Assembly (NCBI GenBank): GCA_964566175.1
Contig: CAZMHU010000006.1
Location: forward strand, 1 to 64,000
Reading direction: 5' to 3'
DNA length: 64,000 nucleotides
From: SIG589 sp964566175
GTDB taxonomy: Bacteria > Bacillota > Clostridia > Oscillospirales > Acutalibacteraceae
Position 1 is the stretch's first letter; each line of letters starts with the position of its first letter. Under the pieces are notes generated by a model. That model was not told the origin of the DNA. It was given only the letters and a program-made list of their open reading frames with translations, and made no database searches. The position numbers were made by a program, and so were the translations under genes. Shown one piece after another: positions 33,214-42,009 of the stretch.

Positions 33214-34128
33214 TTAGTTGCCGAGCAACGCGAGATAACGCGCAAGCGCGTCTTTCCAATCGGGCAGGGGGGTAAAGCCGTTTTCCGAAAGTTTGCTCTT
33301 GTCAAGACGGCTGTTTCTCGGTCTTGCCGCCGCCGAAACGCCGTATTCTTCTGTTGTTACCGGAACGACGTTTGTGGTATAACCCGCCTGTTTGAAAATT
33401 TCACAGGTGAAATCGTACCAACTGATATACCCGCCCTCGTTTGTTGCATGATAATAGCCGTATTTCTCGCTTTGCGCCATATCAACAAGCAGTCTTGCCA
33501 AATCGGAGGTGTAGGTCGGTGTTCCTATTTGGTCGTTGACAACGCGAACGGTGTCATACTTCTTTCCGACGTTGAGCATCGTTTTAATAAAATTGCCGCC
33601 GTTGAGTCCGAACACCCACGCAATGCGAACGATGAAAAACTTTGAAAGTAAACTTTCAACCGCACGCTCGCCGCAAAGTTTTGTTTCGCCGTATACATTG
33701 AGCGGAGCATAATCCTTGCAATCGGGTTGCCACGGTTTTGTTCCTGTGCCGTCAAAAACATAGTCGGTGCTTATATATATCATCTTGCAACCGAGTTTTT
33801 TACAAGCTTTTGCAATATTTTCCGTACCCTTAACATTAACGGCAAAAACCTTTTCGCGATTGTTTTCATCCTCTGCCGCATCGACGGCAGTCCAAGCCGC
33901 ACAGTGAACAACCGTGTCGGGGTTTGTTTCCGTCAACACGCGCAAAACCGCATCCTCGTCGGTAATATCCAACTGTGCATAGGGCATAGAGGTGACGGCT
34001 GTGCCGTCGGGTGCGCCGCTGTATTTTTCGGCAATATCACTGCCGACACCGTCAAACCCGCGCTCGGCAACCTCGTTCATCACGTCGTGACCGAGTTGCC
34101 CCGCAACGCCTGTTACAAAAAACTTCAT
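33214..34128 (-). CDS. rfbD: dTDP-4-dehydrorhamnose reductase
   Basis: NAD(P)H-dependent reductase that makes dTDP-L-rhamnose (304 residues). The Rossmann motif VTGVAGQLGHDV is at the N-terminus. AAWTAVDAAEDE, STDYVFDG and the catalytic YGETKLCGE (YxxxK) follow. I chose the ATG at 34128 (MKFFVTG) after AGGACGG; the open frame from 34164 overlaps rfbB and adds 12 unrelated residues. It lies 10 nt after the rfbB stop. Confidence 0.94.
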   Translation of the reverse strand: MKFFVTGVAGQLGHDVMNEVAERGFDGVGSDIAEKYSGAPDGTAVTSMPYAQLDITDEDAVLRVLTETNPDTVVHCAAWTAVDAAEDENNREKVFAVNVKGTENIAKACKKLGCKMIYISTDYVFDGTGTKPWQPDCKDYAPLNVYGETKLCGERAVESLLSKFFIVRIAWVFGLNGGNFIKTMLNVGKKYDTVRVVNDQIGTPTYTSDLARLLVDMAQSEKYGYYHATNEGGYISWYDFTCEIFKQAGYTTNVVPVTTEEYGVSAAARPRNSRLDKSKLSENGFTPLPDWKDALARYLALLGN

Positions 34129-34138
34129 ACTATCCGTC

Positions 34139-35158
34139 CTATCGGTTACCGTACATTTTTTCATAATAATTCTGGTATTCGCCGGAAATTATGGTTTCCC
34201 ACCATTCGCGGTTTTCAAGATACCATTTTATTGTCTTCTGTATTCCGTCGGCAAACTTTGTTTCGGGAAGCCAGCCGAGTTCGTTGTGAATTTTTGTCGG
34301 GTCGATAGCATAGCGCATATCGTGACCCTTGCGGTCGGTAACATAGGTTATAAGGCTTTCCGGCTTATCAAGTGCCTTGCAGATGATTTTAACGATATCG
34401 ATATTCTTCATCTCGTTATGGCCGCCGATATTGTAAACCTCGCCGACTCTGCCCTTGTGAATAATAAGGTCGATAGCCTTGCAATGGTCCTCAACATACA
34501 ACCAGTCGCGTACGTTAAGACCCTCGCCGTATACCGGAAGAGGTTTATCGGCAAGCGCATTTGCAATCATAAGAGGTATCAACTTTTCGGGGAAGTGATA
34601 CGGGCCGTAGTTGTTAGAGCAGCGTGAAATTGTTACAGGCAGACCGAATGTGCGGTGATATGCCAAAACGAGCAAGTCCGCACCTGCTTTTGAACTCGAA
34701 TAAGGAGAACTTGTGTGTATGGGGGTCTCCTCTGTAAAGAACAAATCGGGACGGTCGAGCGGCAAGTCGCCGTAAACCTCATCGGTCGAAACCTGATGAT
34801 AACGTGTTATGCCGTATTTGCGGCAAGCGTCCATCAAAACCGCCGTGCCCATAACATTTGTCTGAAGGAAGATACCGGGGTCTTCAATCGAACGGTCAAC
34901 GTGGCTCTCTGCGGCAAAATTTACGACGATGTCCGGCTTTTCTTCCTCGAAAAGTTTGTAAACCGCCTCACGGTCACAGATGTCCGCCTTTACAAAGCGG
35001 AAATTTTTGTTGTCCATTACGGGTGCGAGTGTCGAAAGATTGCCCGCATAGGTGAGTTTGTCCAAGCAAACAATGCGGTAATCGGGATATTTTTTCAGCA
35101 TATGGAATACAAAGTTGCTTCCTATAAATCCGGCACCGCCGGTAACGATAATTGTCAT
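34139..35158 (-). CDS. rfbB: dTDP-glucose 4,6-dehydratase
   Basis: Second enzyme of the rhamnose pathway (339 residues). It is an extended short-chain dehydrogenase with TGGAGFIGSNFV at residues 6-17, FAAESHVDRSI, STDEVYGDL and the catalytic YSSSKAGADLL. The SRCSNNYGPYHFPEKLIPL segment is diagnostic. It lies 6 nt after rfbA in the same operon. Confidence 0.96.
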   Translation of the reverse strand: MTIIVTGGAGFIGSNFVFHMLKKYPDYRIVCLDKLTYAGNLSTLAPVMDNKNFRFVKADICDREAVYKLFEEEKPDIVVNFAAESHVDRSIEDPGIFLQTNVMGTAVLMDACRKYGITRYHQVSTDEVYGDLPLDRPDLFFTEETPIHTSSPYSSSKAGADLLVLAYHRTFGLPVTISRCSNNYGPYHFPEKLIPLMIANALADKPLPVYGEGLNVRDWLYVEDHCKAIDLIIHKGRVGEVYNIGGHNEMKNIDIVKIICKALDKPESLITYVTDRKGHDMRYAIDPTKIHNELGWLPETKFADGIQKTIKWYLENREWWETIISGEYQNYYEKMYGNR

Positions 35159-35164
35159 TTTAAT

Positions 35165-36070
35165 TTACCTCTTCTCTCCTAAGATATCGATATATTTTCC
35201 GTCAAGTACGTCCTTTAAATACTGTCCGTACTGATTTTTCTTCAAAACTTCATAAACTTCCAAAACGTCCTCGCGCGAAATCCAACCGTTCAAATACGCA
35301 ATCTCTTCAAGGCAGGCGATTTTACGGTGCTGATGGGTTTCGACCGTTCTGACAAAGTTTGTCGCGTCAACCAAACTTTCGTGTGTGCCGGTGTCAAGCC
35401 ACGTGAAGCCCTGTCCGAGCAGTTCAACATTCAAACTTCCCTTTTCGAGATAAATTCGGTTGAGGTCGGTTATTTCAAGTTCACCTCTTGCGGAGGGTTT
35501 CAAATTCTTTGCGTATTCAACAACGCGGTTATCGTAAAAATAAAGTCCCGTAACGCAATAGTTGCTCTTGGGTTTTGCCGGTTTTTCTTCTATCGAAACG
35601 GCACGTCCGTCGGAGTCGAACTCGACAATTCCGAAACGCTCGGGATCATCAACATAATAACCGAATACGGTTGCACCTCTGCCGTTTTCCGCATTTTGCA
35701 CAGCGGCTTTAAGACGCTTGTTAAGTCCATGTCCCGCAAAAATATTATCGCCGAGAACCATAGCAACGGTATCGTCACCTATAAAGTCCGCTCCGATTAT
35801 AAACGCCTGTGCAAGACCGTCCGGAGAGGGCTGAACGGCATATGACAAATTAACGCCGAACTGATGTCCGTCACCGAGAAGTTCCTTAAAACGAGGGGTG
35901 TCTTGCGGAGTCGAGATGATAAGAATATCGCGTATGCCCGCATTCATAAGCACCGACATAGGATAATATATCATCGGCTTATCGTAAATCGGAAGCAACT
36001 GCTTTGATGTGACCTTTGTTAAGGGGTAAAGACGTGTGCCGGAGCCGCCGGCAAGAATAATTCCTTTCAT
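35165..36070 (-). CDS. rfbA: glucose-1-phosphate thymidylyltransferase
   Basis: First enzyme of dTDP-rhamnose synthesis (301 residues, the usual length). The nucleotide-binding signature MKGIILAGGSGTRLYPLT opens the protein. SKQLLPIYDKPMIYYPMS, VLGDNIFAGHG and the EEKPAKPKSNY region follow. It leads rfbABDC, behind a long 5' leader and a strong promoter. The C-terminal segment KNQYGQYLKDVL is typical. Confidence 0.96.
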   Translation of the reverse strand: MKGIILAGGSGTRLYPLTKVTSKQLLPIYDKPMIYYPMSVLMNAGIRDILIISTPQDTPRFKELLGDGHQFGVNLSYAVQPSPDGLAQAFIIGADFIGDDTVAMVLGDNIFAGHGLNKRLKAAVQNAENGRGATVFGYYVDDPERFGIVEFDSDGRAVSIEEKPAKPKSNYCVTGLYFYDNRVVEYAKNLKPSARGELEITDLNRIYLEKGSLNVELLGQGFTWLDTGTHESLVDATNFVRTVETHQHRKIACLEEIAYLNGWISREDVLEVYEVLKKNQYGQYLKDVLDGKYIDILGEKR

Positions 36071-36230
36071 TTTTTACACCTCGCTGTTTTCTGCCCACCG
36101 CCGAAAAACCACAGGCAGGCTATCGGTAGATTATAACCGAATTTTCGCACCAAACCGCCCGACAGCGCAAGCACTGTCTTAAAGCCCCTGAACACAGGTC
36201 GGAAGGCGCAAAAACCCTATCCCCCATAAT
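36071..36230 (-). other. rfbA 5' leader with hairpins
   Basis: About 160 nt separate the transcription start from rfbA. It contains GACAGTGC/GCGCTGTC and a CTGCC/GGCAG pairing close to the ribosome site. I do not recognise a known riboswitch. No gene is visible between 36071 and 36305. Confidence 0.35.
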
Positions 36231-36237
36231 TTATTAG

Positions 36238-36266
36238 ATTTTATCATACTGCACCCAATTTGTCAA
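36238..36266 (-). promoter_or_regulatory. sigma-A promoter of rfbABDC
   Basis: On the minus strand TTGACA, a 17-nt spacer and TAAAAT. Confidence 0.75.
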
Positions 36267-36305
36267 CGCAAAGACAACAAATTGCATAAATAGCGTTTTT
36301 CGGAC

Positions 36306-37742
36306 TTACTTTTCTGTTTTCGGTTTTAACCTTCGCTTTACATAATCTTTCGTTGCACCAGAAACCTCTCCCGACAGAGCAATAATACCCAAAAGATTCG
36401 GCAACATCATAAGACCGTTCAACACATCGGACAGGGCAAAAGAAAGGCTTGCATCCATTACCGCACCCATCGGTATTAAAAGCACAAAAAGAACTTTATA
36501 CGCCTTTGAAAAGCCGCAATCAAACAAAAATTCACAGGCTTTTTCTCCGTAATATGACCAGCCGAGCAGTGTCGAAAAGGCAAAAAGCAAAACCGCAAGC
36601 GCAATAAAGGCGCTGCCCGCTTTGCCGAATTTCAGTGAAAAGGCGTATGAAACCAACGTTTCGGGCGCAGCGCCGTCGGGAAGAGTTCCGTTTTTCAAAT
36701 CTATTATACCCGAAGTTAAAATCACAAGAGCGGTAACGGTACAGATTACCGCCGTATTGACAAAAACCTCGAATATGCCCCACATACCCTGTTTTACAGG
36801 CTCACCGACGTTTGATGCCGAATTTATGATAACCGATGAACCGAGCCCCGCCTCGCTTGCGAAAACACCCCGCCGCATTCCGATACTCACCGTTGCCGCC
36901 ATTGTTCCAAGCGTTCCGCCCGACGCCGCACGCAAACCGAACGCGCCCCTGAAAACTGCCGCAAAAGCGGGTAAAATATTTTCTGCGTTCATAAAAATTA
37001 TAACCGCCGCGCCCGCTGTATATCCTGCGACCATAACGGGAACAAGCCGTTCGGTAACGGCGGAAAGCCGTCCCACTCCGCCCAAAAGCACCGCGCCCGC
37101 ACAGAGCGCAATAACCGCACCGAGCGATAGTTCATAAAGACTCACATCTCCGATTTTCACTGATTTTATCACACCGAGCGGCAAAACCGCCGCTGTGTTT
37201 GCCACTATCGCATTTACCTGACTAACATTGCCTATACCGAAAGACGCGCCGATGCAAAAAAGCGAAAAAAACACCGACAGCACTTTGCCTGACCTTCGAA
37301 AAAACCGCCGTTTTCGCAAACCGTCACGCAGATAATACATAGGCCCGCCGACAAGTTCTCCCTTTTCGTTTTTTCGGCGGTAAAGCACGCCGAGAACATT
37401 TTCCGAAAACGCCGTTGCCATTCCGACAAGTGCCGCAACCCACATCCAAAACAGCGCTCCCGCACCGCCGACGGCTATTGCAACCGAAACACCCGCTATA
37501 CTTCCGACACCTACCGTTGCGGCAAGCGTTGTGCAAAGCGCGCCGAACTGTGAAACGGAAGACCCGTCAGCACTGCGTATTCCGCCGTCACCGCGAAAGA
37601 TACTGCCGAGCGTTTCACGCAACCAATGCCCAATATGTTTAATATGAAACCCGCGTGTGCGCACCGTCATTAAAACTCCCGTTCCGCAAAGCAGGCACAG
37701 TCCCGCATTTCCCCAAAGCACACCCGCCGCACGGTCACACAC
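36306..37742 (-). CDS. sodium:alanine symporter (AGCS family)
   Basis: Multi-helix amino acid carrier of the AGCS/DAACS-type alanine-glycine family (478 residues, about 10-11 helices). Family signatures: SQFGALCTTLAATVGVGSIAG, GAGALFWMWVAALVGMATAF with SENVLGVLYR, VGGPMYYLRDGL and GMRRGVFASEAGLGSS. The open frame begins at a GTG at 37742 with no ribosome site. The frame is open further upstream, but the strong GGGGGGTGG element there (about 37778-37787) is followed in frame only by GTA and ATT codons. The true start is therefore uncertain, and the GTG would trim the first helix. It appears monocistronic. Confidence 0.88.
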   Translation of the reverse strand: MCDRAAGVLWGNAGLCLLCGTGVLMTVRTRGFHIKHIGHWLRETLGSIFRGDGGIRSADGSSVSQFGALCTTLAATVGVGSIAGVSVAIAVGGAGALFWMWVAALVGMATAFSENVLGVLYRRKNEKGELVGGPMYYLRDGLRKRRFFRRSGKVLSVFFSLFCIGASFGIGNVSQVNAIVANTAAVLPLGVIKSVKIGDVSLYELSLGAVIALCAGAVLLGGVGRLSAVTERLVPVMVAGYTAGAAVIIFMNAENILPAFAAVFRGAFGLRAASGGTLGTMAATVSIGMRRGVFASEAGLGSSVIINSASNVGEPVKQGMWGIFEVFVNTAVICTVTALVILTSGIIDLKNGTLPDGAAPETLVSYAFSLKFGKAGSAFIALAVLLFAFSTLLGWSYYGEKACEFLFDCGFSKAYKVLFVLLIPMGAVMDASLSFALSDVLNGLMMLPNLLGIIALSGEVSGATKDYVKRRLKPKTEK

Positions 37743-37822
37743 GTATATTATAAAATCAAAAATCCTTTGTACAAAACCACCCCCCCGTTTTCCGCCGTTT
37801 TCACATTATATGCCGACAGCGG

Positions 37823-37852
37823 TTGACCAAATGCACCTTGGTGTGCTAAAAT
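37823..37852 (+). promoter_or_regulatory. promoter of the methionine gamma-lyase-like gene
   Basis: TTGACC, an 18-nt spacer and TAAAAT with the extended -10 TG. The start codon follows 26 nt later, after GGAGG. Confidence 0.55.
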
Positions 37853-37878
37853 AAAGAAAAATTCTCGGAGGATATATA

Positions 37879-39156
37879 ATGACCGATTCGATTTATTCAA
37901 TGTTTAATATAGATGAGCGGGTTGCACGGCTTTGCGAAGAAGCAATAAGTGAACTTGGAGATGCGTTCGAAAAAATCGACGAAAACGCTGAATATAACCA
38001 ATGCAAGGTTATCTCGGCTATGCAGAAAAACCGCGTCAACGCCACACACTTTGCCGCAAGCAGCGGTTACGGTTATGACGATGCGGGCAGAGATAATCTT
38101 GAGCGTGTTTATGCCGACTGTTTTCATACCGATGCTGCTCTCGTCCGTCCGCAGATTACCTGCGGCACACACGCACTTGCCGTTGCACTTTCGGCAAATC
38201 TTTTGCCGGGGGACGAAATTCTCTGTCCCGCAGGCAAGCCGTATGACACACTGGAAGAGGTTATCGGCATTCGTCCGTCGCCCTGCTCGCTTGCCGAATA
38301 CGGCGTTACCTACCGTCAAGTCGATTTGTTGCCCGACGGCGGTTTTGATTATGACGGAATAAAAAAAGCCATTAACAAAAACACAAAACTTGCCGAAATT
38401 CAGCGTTCAAAGGGATACGACACGCGCGCAACCTTTTCGGTTTCGCAAATCGGCGAACTCATTCGCTTTATCAAGAGCATAAACCCCGACATTATCTGTA
38501 TGGTTGACAACTGTTACGGCGAGTTTACCGAAAAAATCGAACCGTCGGACGTCGGCGCGGATATGATTGTCGGCTCGCTTATTAAAAATCCCGGCGGCGG
38601 TCTTGCAACCTCGGGCGGATATATTTGCGGTACGCGCGAATGTGTTGACCGCTGTGCATACCGTCTTAGCGCCCCCGGTCTCGGACAGGAAGTAGGCGCA
38701 AACTTCGGCGTTATGAAGGACTTTTATCAAGGCTTTTTCTTGGCGCCGACCGTTACCGCATCGGCTATTAAGGGTGCGGTTTTCGCCGCAAAGGTATATG
38801 AAAAACTCGGGTTTGACGTTATCCCCAAAAGCACAGAAACCCGCCACGACATTATTCAGTCGGTAATATTGGGCAGTGGGGAAGCGTTGCTCGCATTCTG
38901 CGACGGAATACAGTCCGCCGCTCCGGTTGACAGTTATGCCACGCCCATTGCCGCCGATATGCCGGGGTATGACTCACAGGTCGTTATGGCGGCAGGTGCG
39001 TTTGTTCAGGGTTCGTCTATCGAACTCTCCGCCGACGGCCCTATGCGCCCGCCCTATGCGGTCTTTTTCCAAGGCGGTTTGACTTGGCCGCACGCAAAAC
39101 TCGGTATCGTGCTTTCGGTTCAGAAACTTCTCGACGCCGGAATTATAAATCTTTAA
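37879..39156 (+). CDS. PLP-dependent methionine gamma-lyase-family protein (YnbB/aluminium-resistance type)
   Basis: Fold-type I PLP enzyme of 425 residues in the family annotated as methionine gamma-lyase family or aluminium resistance protein. Visible signatures are SSGYGYDDAGRDNLERVYA, the PLP-phosphate loop RPQITCGTHALAVAL, VDNCYGEF and the PLP lysine in SLIKNPGGGLA. The C-terminal QGGLTWPHAKLGI is typical. The substrate of the family is not established, though relatives cleave C-S bonds. In Bacillus it is near hfq-glnR, but here it stands alone with its own promoter. Confidence 0.88.
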   Translation: MTDSIYSMFNIDERVARLCEEAISELGDAFEKIDENAEYNQCKVISAMQKNRVNATHFAASSGYGYDDAGRDNLERVYADCFHTDAALVRPQITCGTHALAVALSANLLPGDEILCPAGKPYDTLEEVIGIRPSPCSLAEYGVTYRQVDLLPDGGFDYDGIKKAINKNTKLAEIQRSKGYDTRATFSVSQIGELIRFIKSINPDIICMVDNCYGEFTEKIEPSDVGADMIVGSLIKNPGGGLATSGGYICGTRECVDRCAYRLSAPGLGQEVGANFGVMKDFYQGFFLAPTVTASAIKGAVFAAKVYEKLGFDVIPKSTETRHDIIQSVILGSGEALLAFCDGIQSAAPVDSYATPIAADMPGYDSQVVMAAGAFVQGSSIELSADGPMRPPYAVFFQGGLTWPHAKLGIVLSVQKLLDAGIINL

Positions 39157-39194
39157 AATCAATGCGAAATAACTTCGCCGCAAAACAGCAAAAG

Positions 39195-39228
39195 AACACC
39201 CCGACAGACAAAAGTCCGTCGGGGTGTT
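39195..39228 (-). terminator. hairpin at the end of the lepA-vanY operon
   Basis: 11-bp perfect stem AACACCCCGAC/GTCGGGGTGTT with an inner GAC/GTC pair. The following minus-strand sequence is only moderately T-rich (CTTTTG), so efficiency is uncertain. Confidence 0.6.
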
Positions 39229-39269
39229 GCCATATAAACATTACCTAATAAACGAGTATCGCGTTAAAT

Positions 39270-40058
39270 TTAATTTTTCGCACCGTTTAAATATTCAACA
39301 TATTCCTCAAGGCACATTCCCAAACGGTTCATTTCCTTTGCGGTGTTTATTCCCACAAAGCGGTAATGCCACGCCTCATAGGTTATGCCGGTAATATCCT
39401 GTTTGTCACTCGGAAAACGGAGAATAAAACCGTAATCCTCGGCGTTTTGCGAAAGCCAACGGAACATTTCCGTGTTTTCGAACTCCTCGCTCGCGAGGTT
39501 GAAATCGGCGCAAAAGCCTGTATTATGCTCACTTCTGCCGGGACGTGTTACGCGTGTCGCCGCCTTTACTTCTGCGTCCTCGCGTGACATTCCGGTATCG
39601 AGCCAGCGGTTAATCTGCCGCTCGAAGAGCATTTTTTGCGTGGCATATGAACGATAGGGCGAGCGGACATAGAGCCAGTTTTTCGCATTGGGTTCTTCGG
39701 CGCGTTGTGCATCAATCATCGCCTTCATATACGGCCATACGTCGGCATCTATTTCGTTAAGCGAGCCGTTGATATACTCTTTCGGTATTTCGGTGAGGTT
39801 GTCCTCGTACGGATAGTCGTCGGGCAGAGGATTTGCGTCGTTGACAAGGAACAAAACGCTGTAATTTGCGTCCAATCCGTTCGGGCCTGTGGCGGGGTAG
39901 GCGGGCCTTGAACTGCTTTCCGCTTCGGACGAAACAGACAACAGACCGTCACTGCTCACGTCCGTGGCGTTTCCGCCCTTGCCGCAACCGCACAAAAGAC
40001 ATAACATAAGCGTTGCACAGAGAAACAGGGAAACAAATTTTTCAATGCTTTTATTCAT
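39270..40058 (-). CDS. D-alanyl-D-alanine carboxypeptidase, VanY/M15B family lipoprotein
   Basis: Cell-surface zinc peptidase of 262 residues that trims the terminal D-Ala of peptidoglycan stem peptides. A short signal ends in the lipobox region LCGC (Cys near residue 25). The M15 zinc site is visible as SEHNTGFCADFN (His and Asp) and EAWHYRFVG (catalytic Glu and third ligand His). RSPYRSYATQKMLF also matches VanY/DacY-like proteins. I chose the ATG at 40058, which overlaps the lepA stop; the earlier TTG at 40061 is less likely. No van resistance regulators or ligases are nearby, so a housekeeping wall role is more likely than glycopeptide resistance. Confidence 0.88.
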   Translation of the reverse strand: MNKSIEKFVSLFLCATLMLCLLCGCGKGGNATDVSSDGLLSVSSEAESSSRPAYPATGPNGLDANYSVLFLVNDANPLPDDYPYEDNLTEIPKEYINGSLNEIDADVWPYMKAMIDAQRAEEPNAKNWLYVRSPYRSYATQKMLFERQINRWLDTGMSREDAEVKAATRVTRPGRSEHNTGFCADFNLASEEFENTEMFRWLSQNAEDYGFILRFPSDKQDITGITYEAWHYRFVGINTAKEMNRLGMCLEEYVEYLNGAKN

Positions 40059-41856
40059 CAAGTTTCAACACCGCCATAAACGCCTCTTGCGGAACTTCCA
40101 CAGAGCCTAGTTTTCTCATTCGCTTTTTACCTTCTTTTTGCTTTTCAAGCAACTTTTTCTTTCGCGTTATATCGCCGCCGTAACACTTGGCGAGAACGTC
40201 CTTGCGGAGCGCCTTTACCGTTTCGCGGGCAATGATTTTCCCGCCCACCGCAACCTGTATCGGCACTTCGAAAAGTTGGCGGGGGATATAGTCTTTGAGT
40301 TTTTCGGCAATGCGGCGTGCGCGGGAATAGGCATTATCCGTAAAGACGATAAACGAAAGCGCATCGACGATATCGCCCGCAAGCATAACATCGAGTTTGA
40401 CAAGTTTCGACTCTTTATAACCCCGCGGTTCGTAATCGTAACTCGCGTAACCGCGCGTGCGTGATTTGAGCGCATCGAAGAAATCGTATATTATTTCGCC
40501 CATCGGCATTACATAGTGTATATCGACGCGGTCGCCCATATACTGCATATCTTTATAATCGCCACGACGCTCTTGGCAAAGTTCCATAATTGTTCCGACG
40601 TATTCACTCGGACTGTAAATGTGAACATCGGCGATAGGTTCCATTGATTTTTCAATCGTTGCAGGGTCAGGGTAGTTTGTCGGATTATCGATATCCACCG
40701 TTTCTCCGCTTGTCAGGCGGAACTTGTAAACAACGCTCGGAGCGGTTGTGACAAGGTCGAGATTATATTCGCGCTCTAAGCGTTCCTGTATAATCTCCAT
40801 ATGGAGCAATCCCAAAAATCCGCAACGGAAACCGAAACCGAGCGCACCGCTCGTTTCCGGCTCAAACAAAAGGGAAGCGTCGTTGAGTTGAAGTTTTTCA
40901 AGCGCCTCTCGCAAATCGGTATAGCGGGCGCCGTCCGCCGGATATATTCCGCAGAAAACGACCGGATTGACCTGCCTGTATCCGTCGAGCGGAGCATCGG
41001 CTGGCTTTTCCGCCAAGGTTATCGTATCGCCTACGCGTGCATCGCTGACCGTCTTTATGGCGGCGGCAAGATATCCGACCTCGCCGGCAACAAGTTCGTC
41101 ACACGGTTCAAGCGAGGTTGCACGTTTGCGGCCGAGTTCGACTGTCAGATATTCCGCGCCGGTGTTCATAAGGCGAACGGTATCACCCGCTTTAAGCACA
41201 CCGCTAACAACACGGAAATATACTATAACGCCCTTATAAGCATCGTAATACGAATCGAATATCAGTGCCTTGAGCGGAGCATTTCTGTCACCTTTGGGAG
41301 CGGGAACATCTGTAACTATTCGCTCCAACACCTCTTCAACGTTTATTCCGCTCTTTGCGGAAACAAGGGGAGCGTCTTCCGCGGGAATACCTATTACGTC
41401 CTCAATCTCCGAAATTACCCTTTGCGGGTCGGCAGAGGGAAGGTCGATTTTATTTATAACAGGCAAAAGTTCAAGTCCGTGGTCAACGGCAAGATATGTG
41501 TTTGCCAATGTTTGCGCTTCTATGCCCTGTGACGCATCGACAACAAGCACCGCGCCTTCGCACGCCGCAAGCGAACGTGAAACTTCATAGTTGAAGTCGA
41601 CGTGTCCGGGGGTGTCAATCAAATTAAGTTCATAGCGTTCACCGTTTTTCGCGGTGTAGTAAAGTGTAACAGCGTGAGCCTTTATCGTTATTCCGCGCTC
41701 GCGCTCCAAATCCATACTGTCGAGAATTTGATCCTCCATTTCGCGCTGGGCGACCGATTCGGTGAGTTCGAGCAAGCGGTCGGCAAGGGTAGACTTGCCG
41801 TGGTCGATATGTGCAACAATGCAAAAATTTCTTATGTTTTCAAGCGGGAAAGCCAA
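40051..41856 (-). CDS. lepA: elongation factor 4 (LepA)
   Basis: Ribosome-associated GTPase that back-translocates or helps ribosome assembly under stress (601 residues). G1 AHIDHGKSTL, G3 DTPGHVDF and G4 NKIDLPSADP lie in the N-terminal domain. The C-terminal LepA-specific domain contains the conserved GGDITRKKKLLEKQKEGKKR and ends near EVPQEAFMAVLK. The start is TTG at 41856, 9 nt after GGAG; an ATG in between is out of frame. Its 3' end overlaps the VanY-like gene. Confidence 0.97.
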   Translation of the reverse strand: MAFPLENIRNFCIVAHIDHGKSTLADRLLELTESVAQREMEDQILDSMDLERERGITIKAHAVTLYYTAKNGERYELNLIDTPGHVDFNYEVSRSLAACEGAVLVVDASQGIEAQTLANTYLAVDHGLELLPVINKIDLPSADPQRVISEIEDVIGIPAEDAPLVSAKSGINVEEVLERIVTDVPAPKGDRNAPLKALIFDSYYDAYKGVIVYFRVVSGVLKAGDTVRLMNTGAEYLTVELGRKRATSLEPCDELVAGEVGYLAAAIKTVSDARVGDTITLAEKPADAPLDGYRQVNPVVFCGIYPADGARYTDLREALEKLQLNDASLLFEPETSGALGFGFRCGFLGLLHMEIIQERLEREYNLDLVTTAPSVVYKFRLTSGETVDIDNPTNYPDPATIEKSMEPIADVHIYSPSEYVGTIMELCQERRGDYKDMQYMGDRVDIHYVMPMGEIIYDFFDALKSRTRGYASYDYEPRGYKESKLVKLDVMLAGDIVDALSFIVFTDNAYSRARRIAEKLKDYIPRQLFEVPIQVAVGGKIIARETVKALRKDVLAKCYGGDITRKKKLLEKQKEGKKRMRKLGSVEVPQEAFMAVLKLDE

Positions 41857-41889
41857 TTTTTCATTCTCCTAAACGTTTTTGTTGCTTGT

Positions 41890-41918
41890 ATTATATCAAA
41901 GTTTTTTGTTCTTTTCAA
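41890..41918 (-). promoter_or_regulatory. sigma-A promoter of lepA
   Basis: On the minus strand TTGAAA, a 17-nt spacer and TATAAT, about 35 nt before the TTG start. Confidence 0.7.
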
Positions 41919-41949
41919 TTATTTTATACGCGGCTTATTTAACAAAATG

Positions 41950-41978
41950 TTTACAAAGAGAAAAAATATGGTTATTAT
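41950..41978 (+). promoter_or_regulatory. promoter of the second two-component system
   Basis: TTTACA, 17 nt and TATTAT, about 30 nt before the response-regulator start, divergent from the lepA promoter. Confidence 0.5.
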
Positions 41979-42009
41979 TATATTTGTATAAGAAAGACGG
42001 TGATGCAAG

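Noticed and set aside
32544..33275. Plus-strand open frame of 243 codons opposite rfbC
   Set aside because: Antisense to a recognised enzyme and spans two gene ends and hairpins.
39270..40058. VanY-like gene considered as vancomycin resistance
   Set aside because: No vanH/A/X or vanRS neighbours; the next two-component system lies beyond lepA on the other strand, so a housekeeping peptidase is more likely.
40801..41532. Plus-strand open frame of 243 codons opposite lepA
   Set aside because: Antisense to lepA, no family resemblance.
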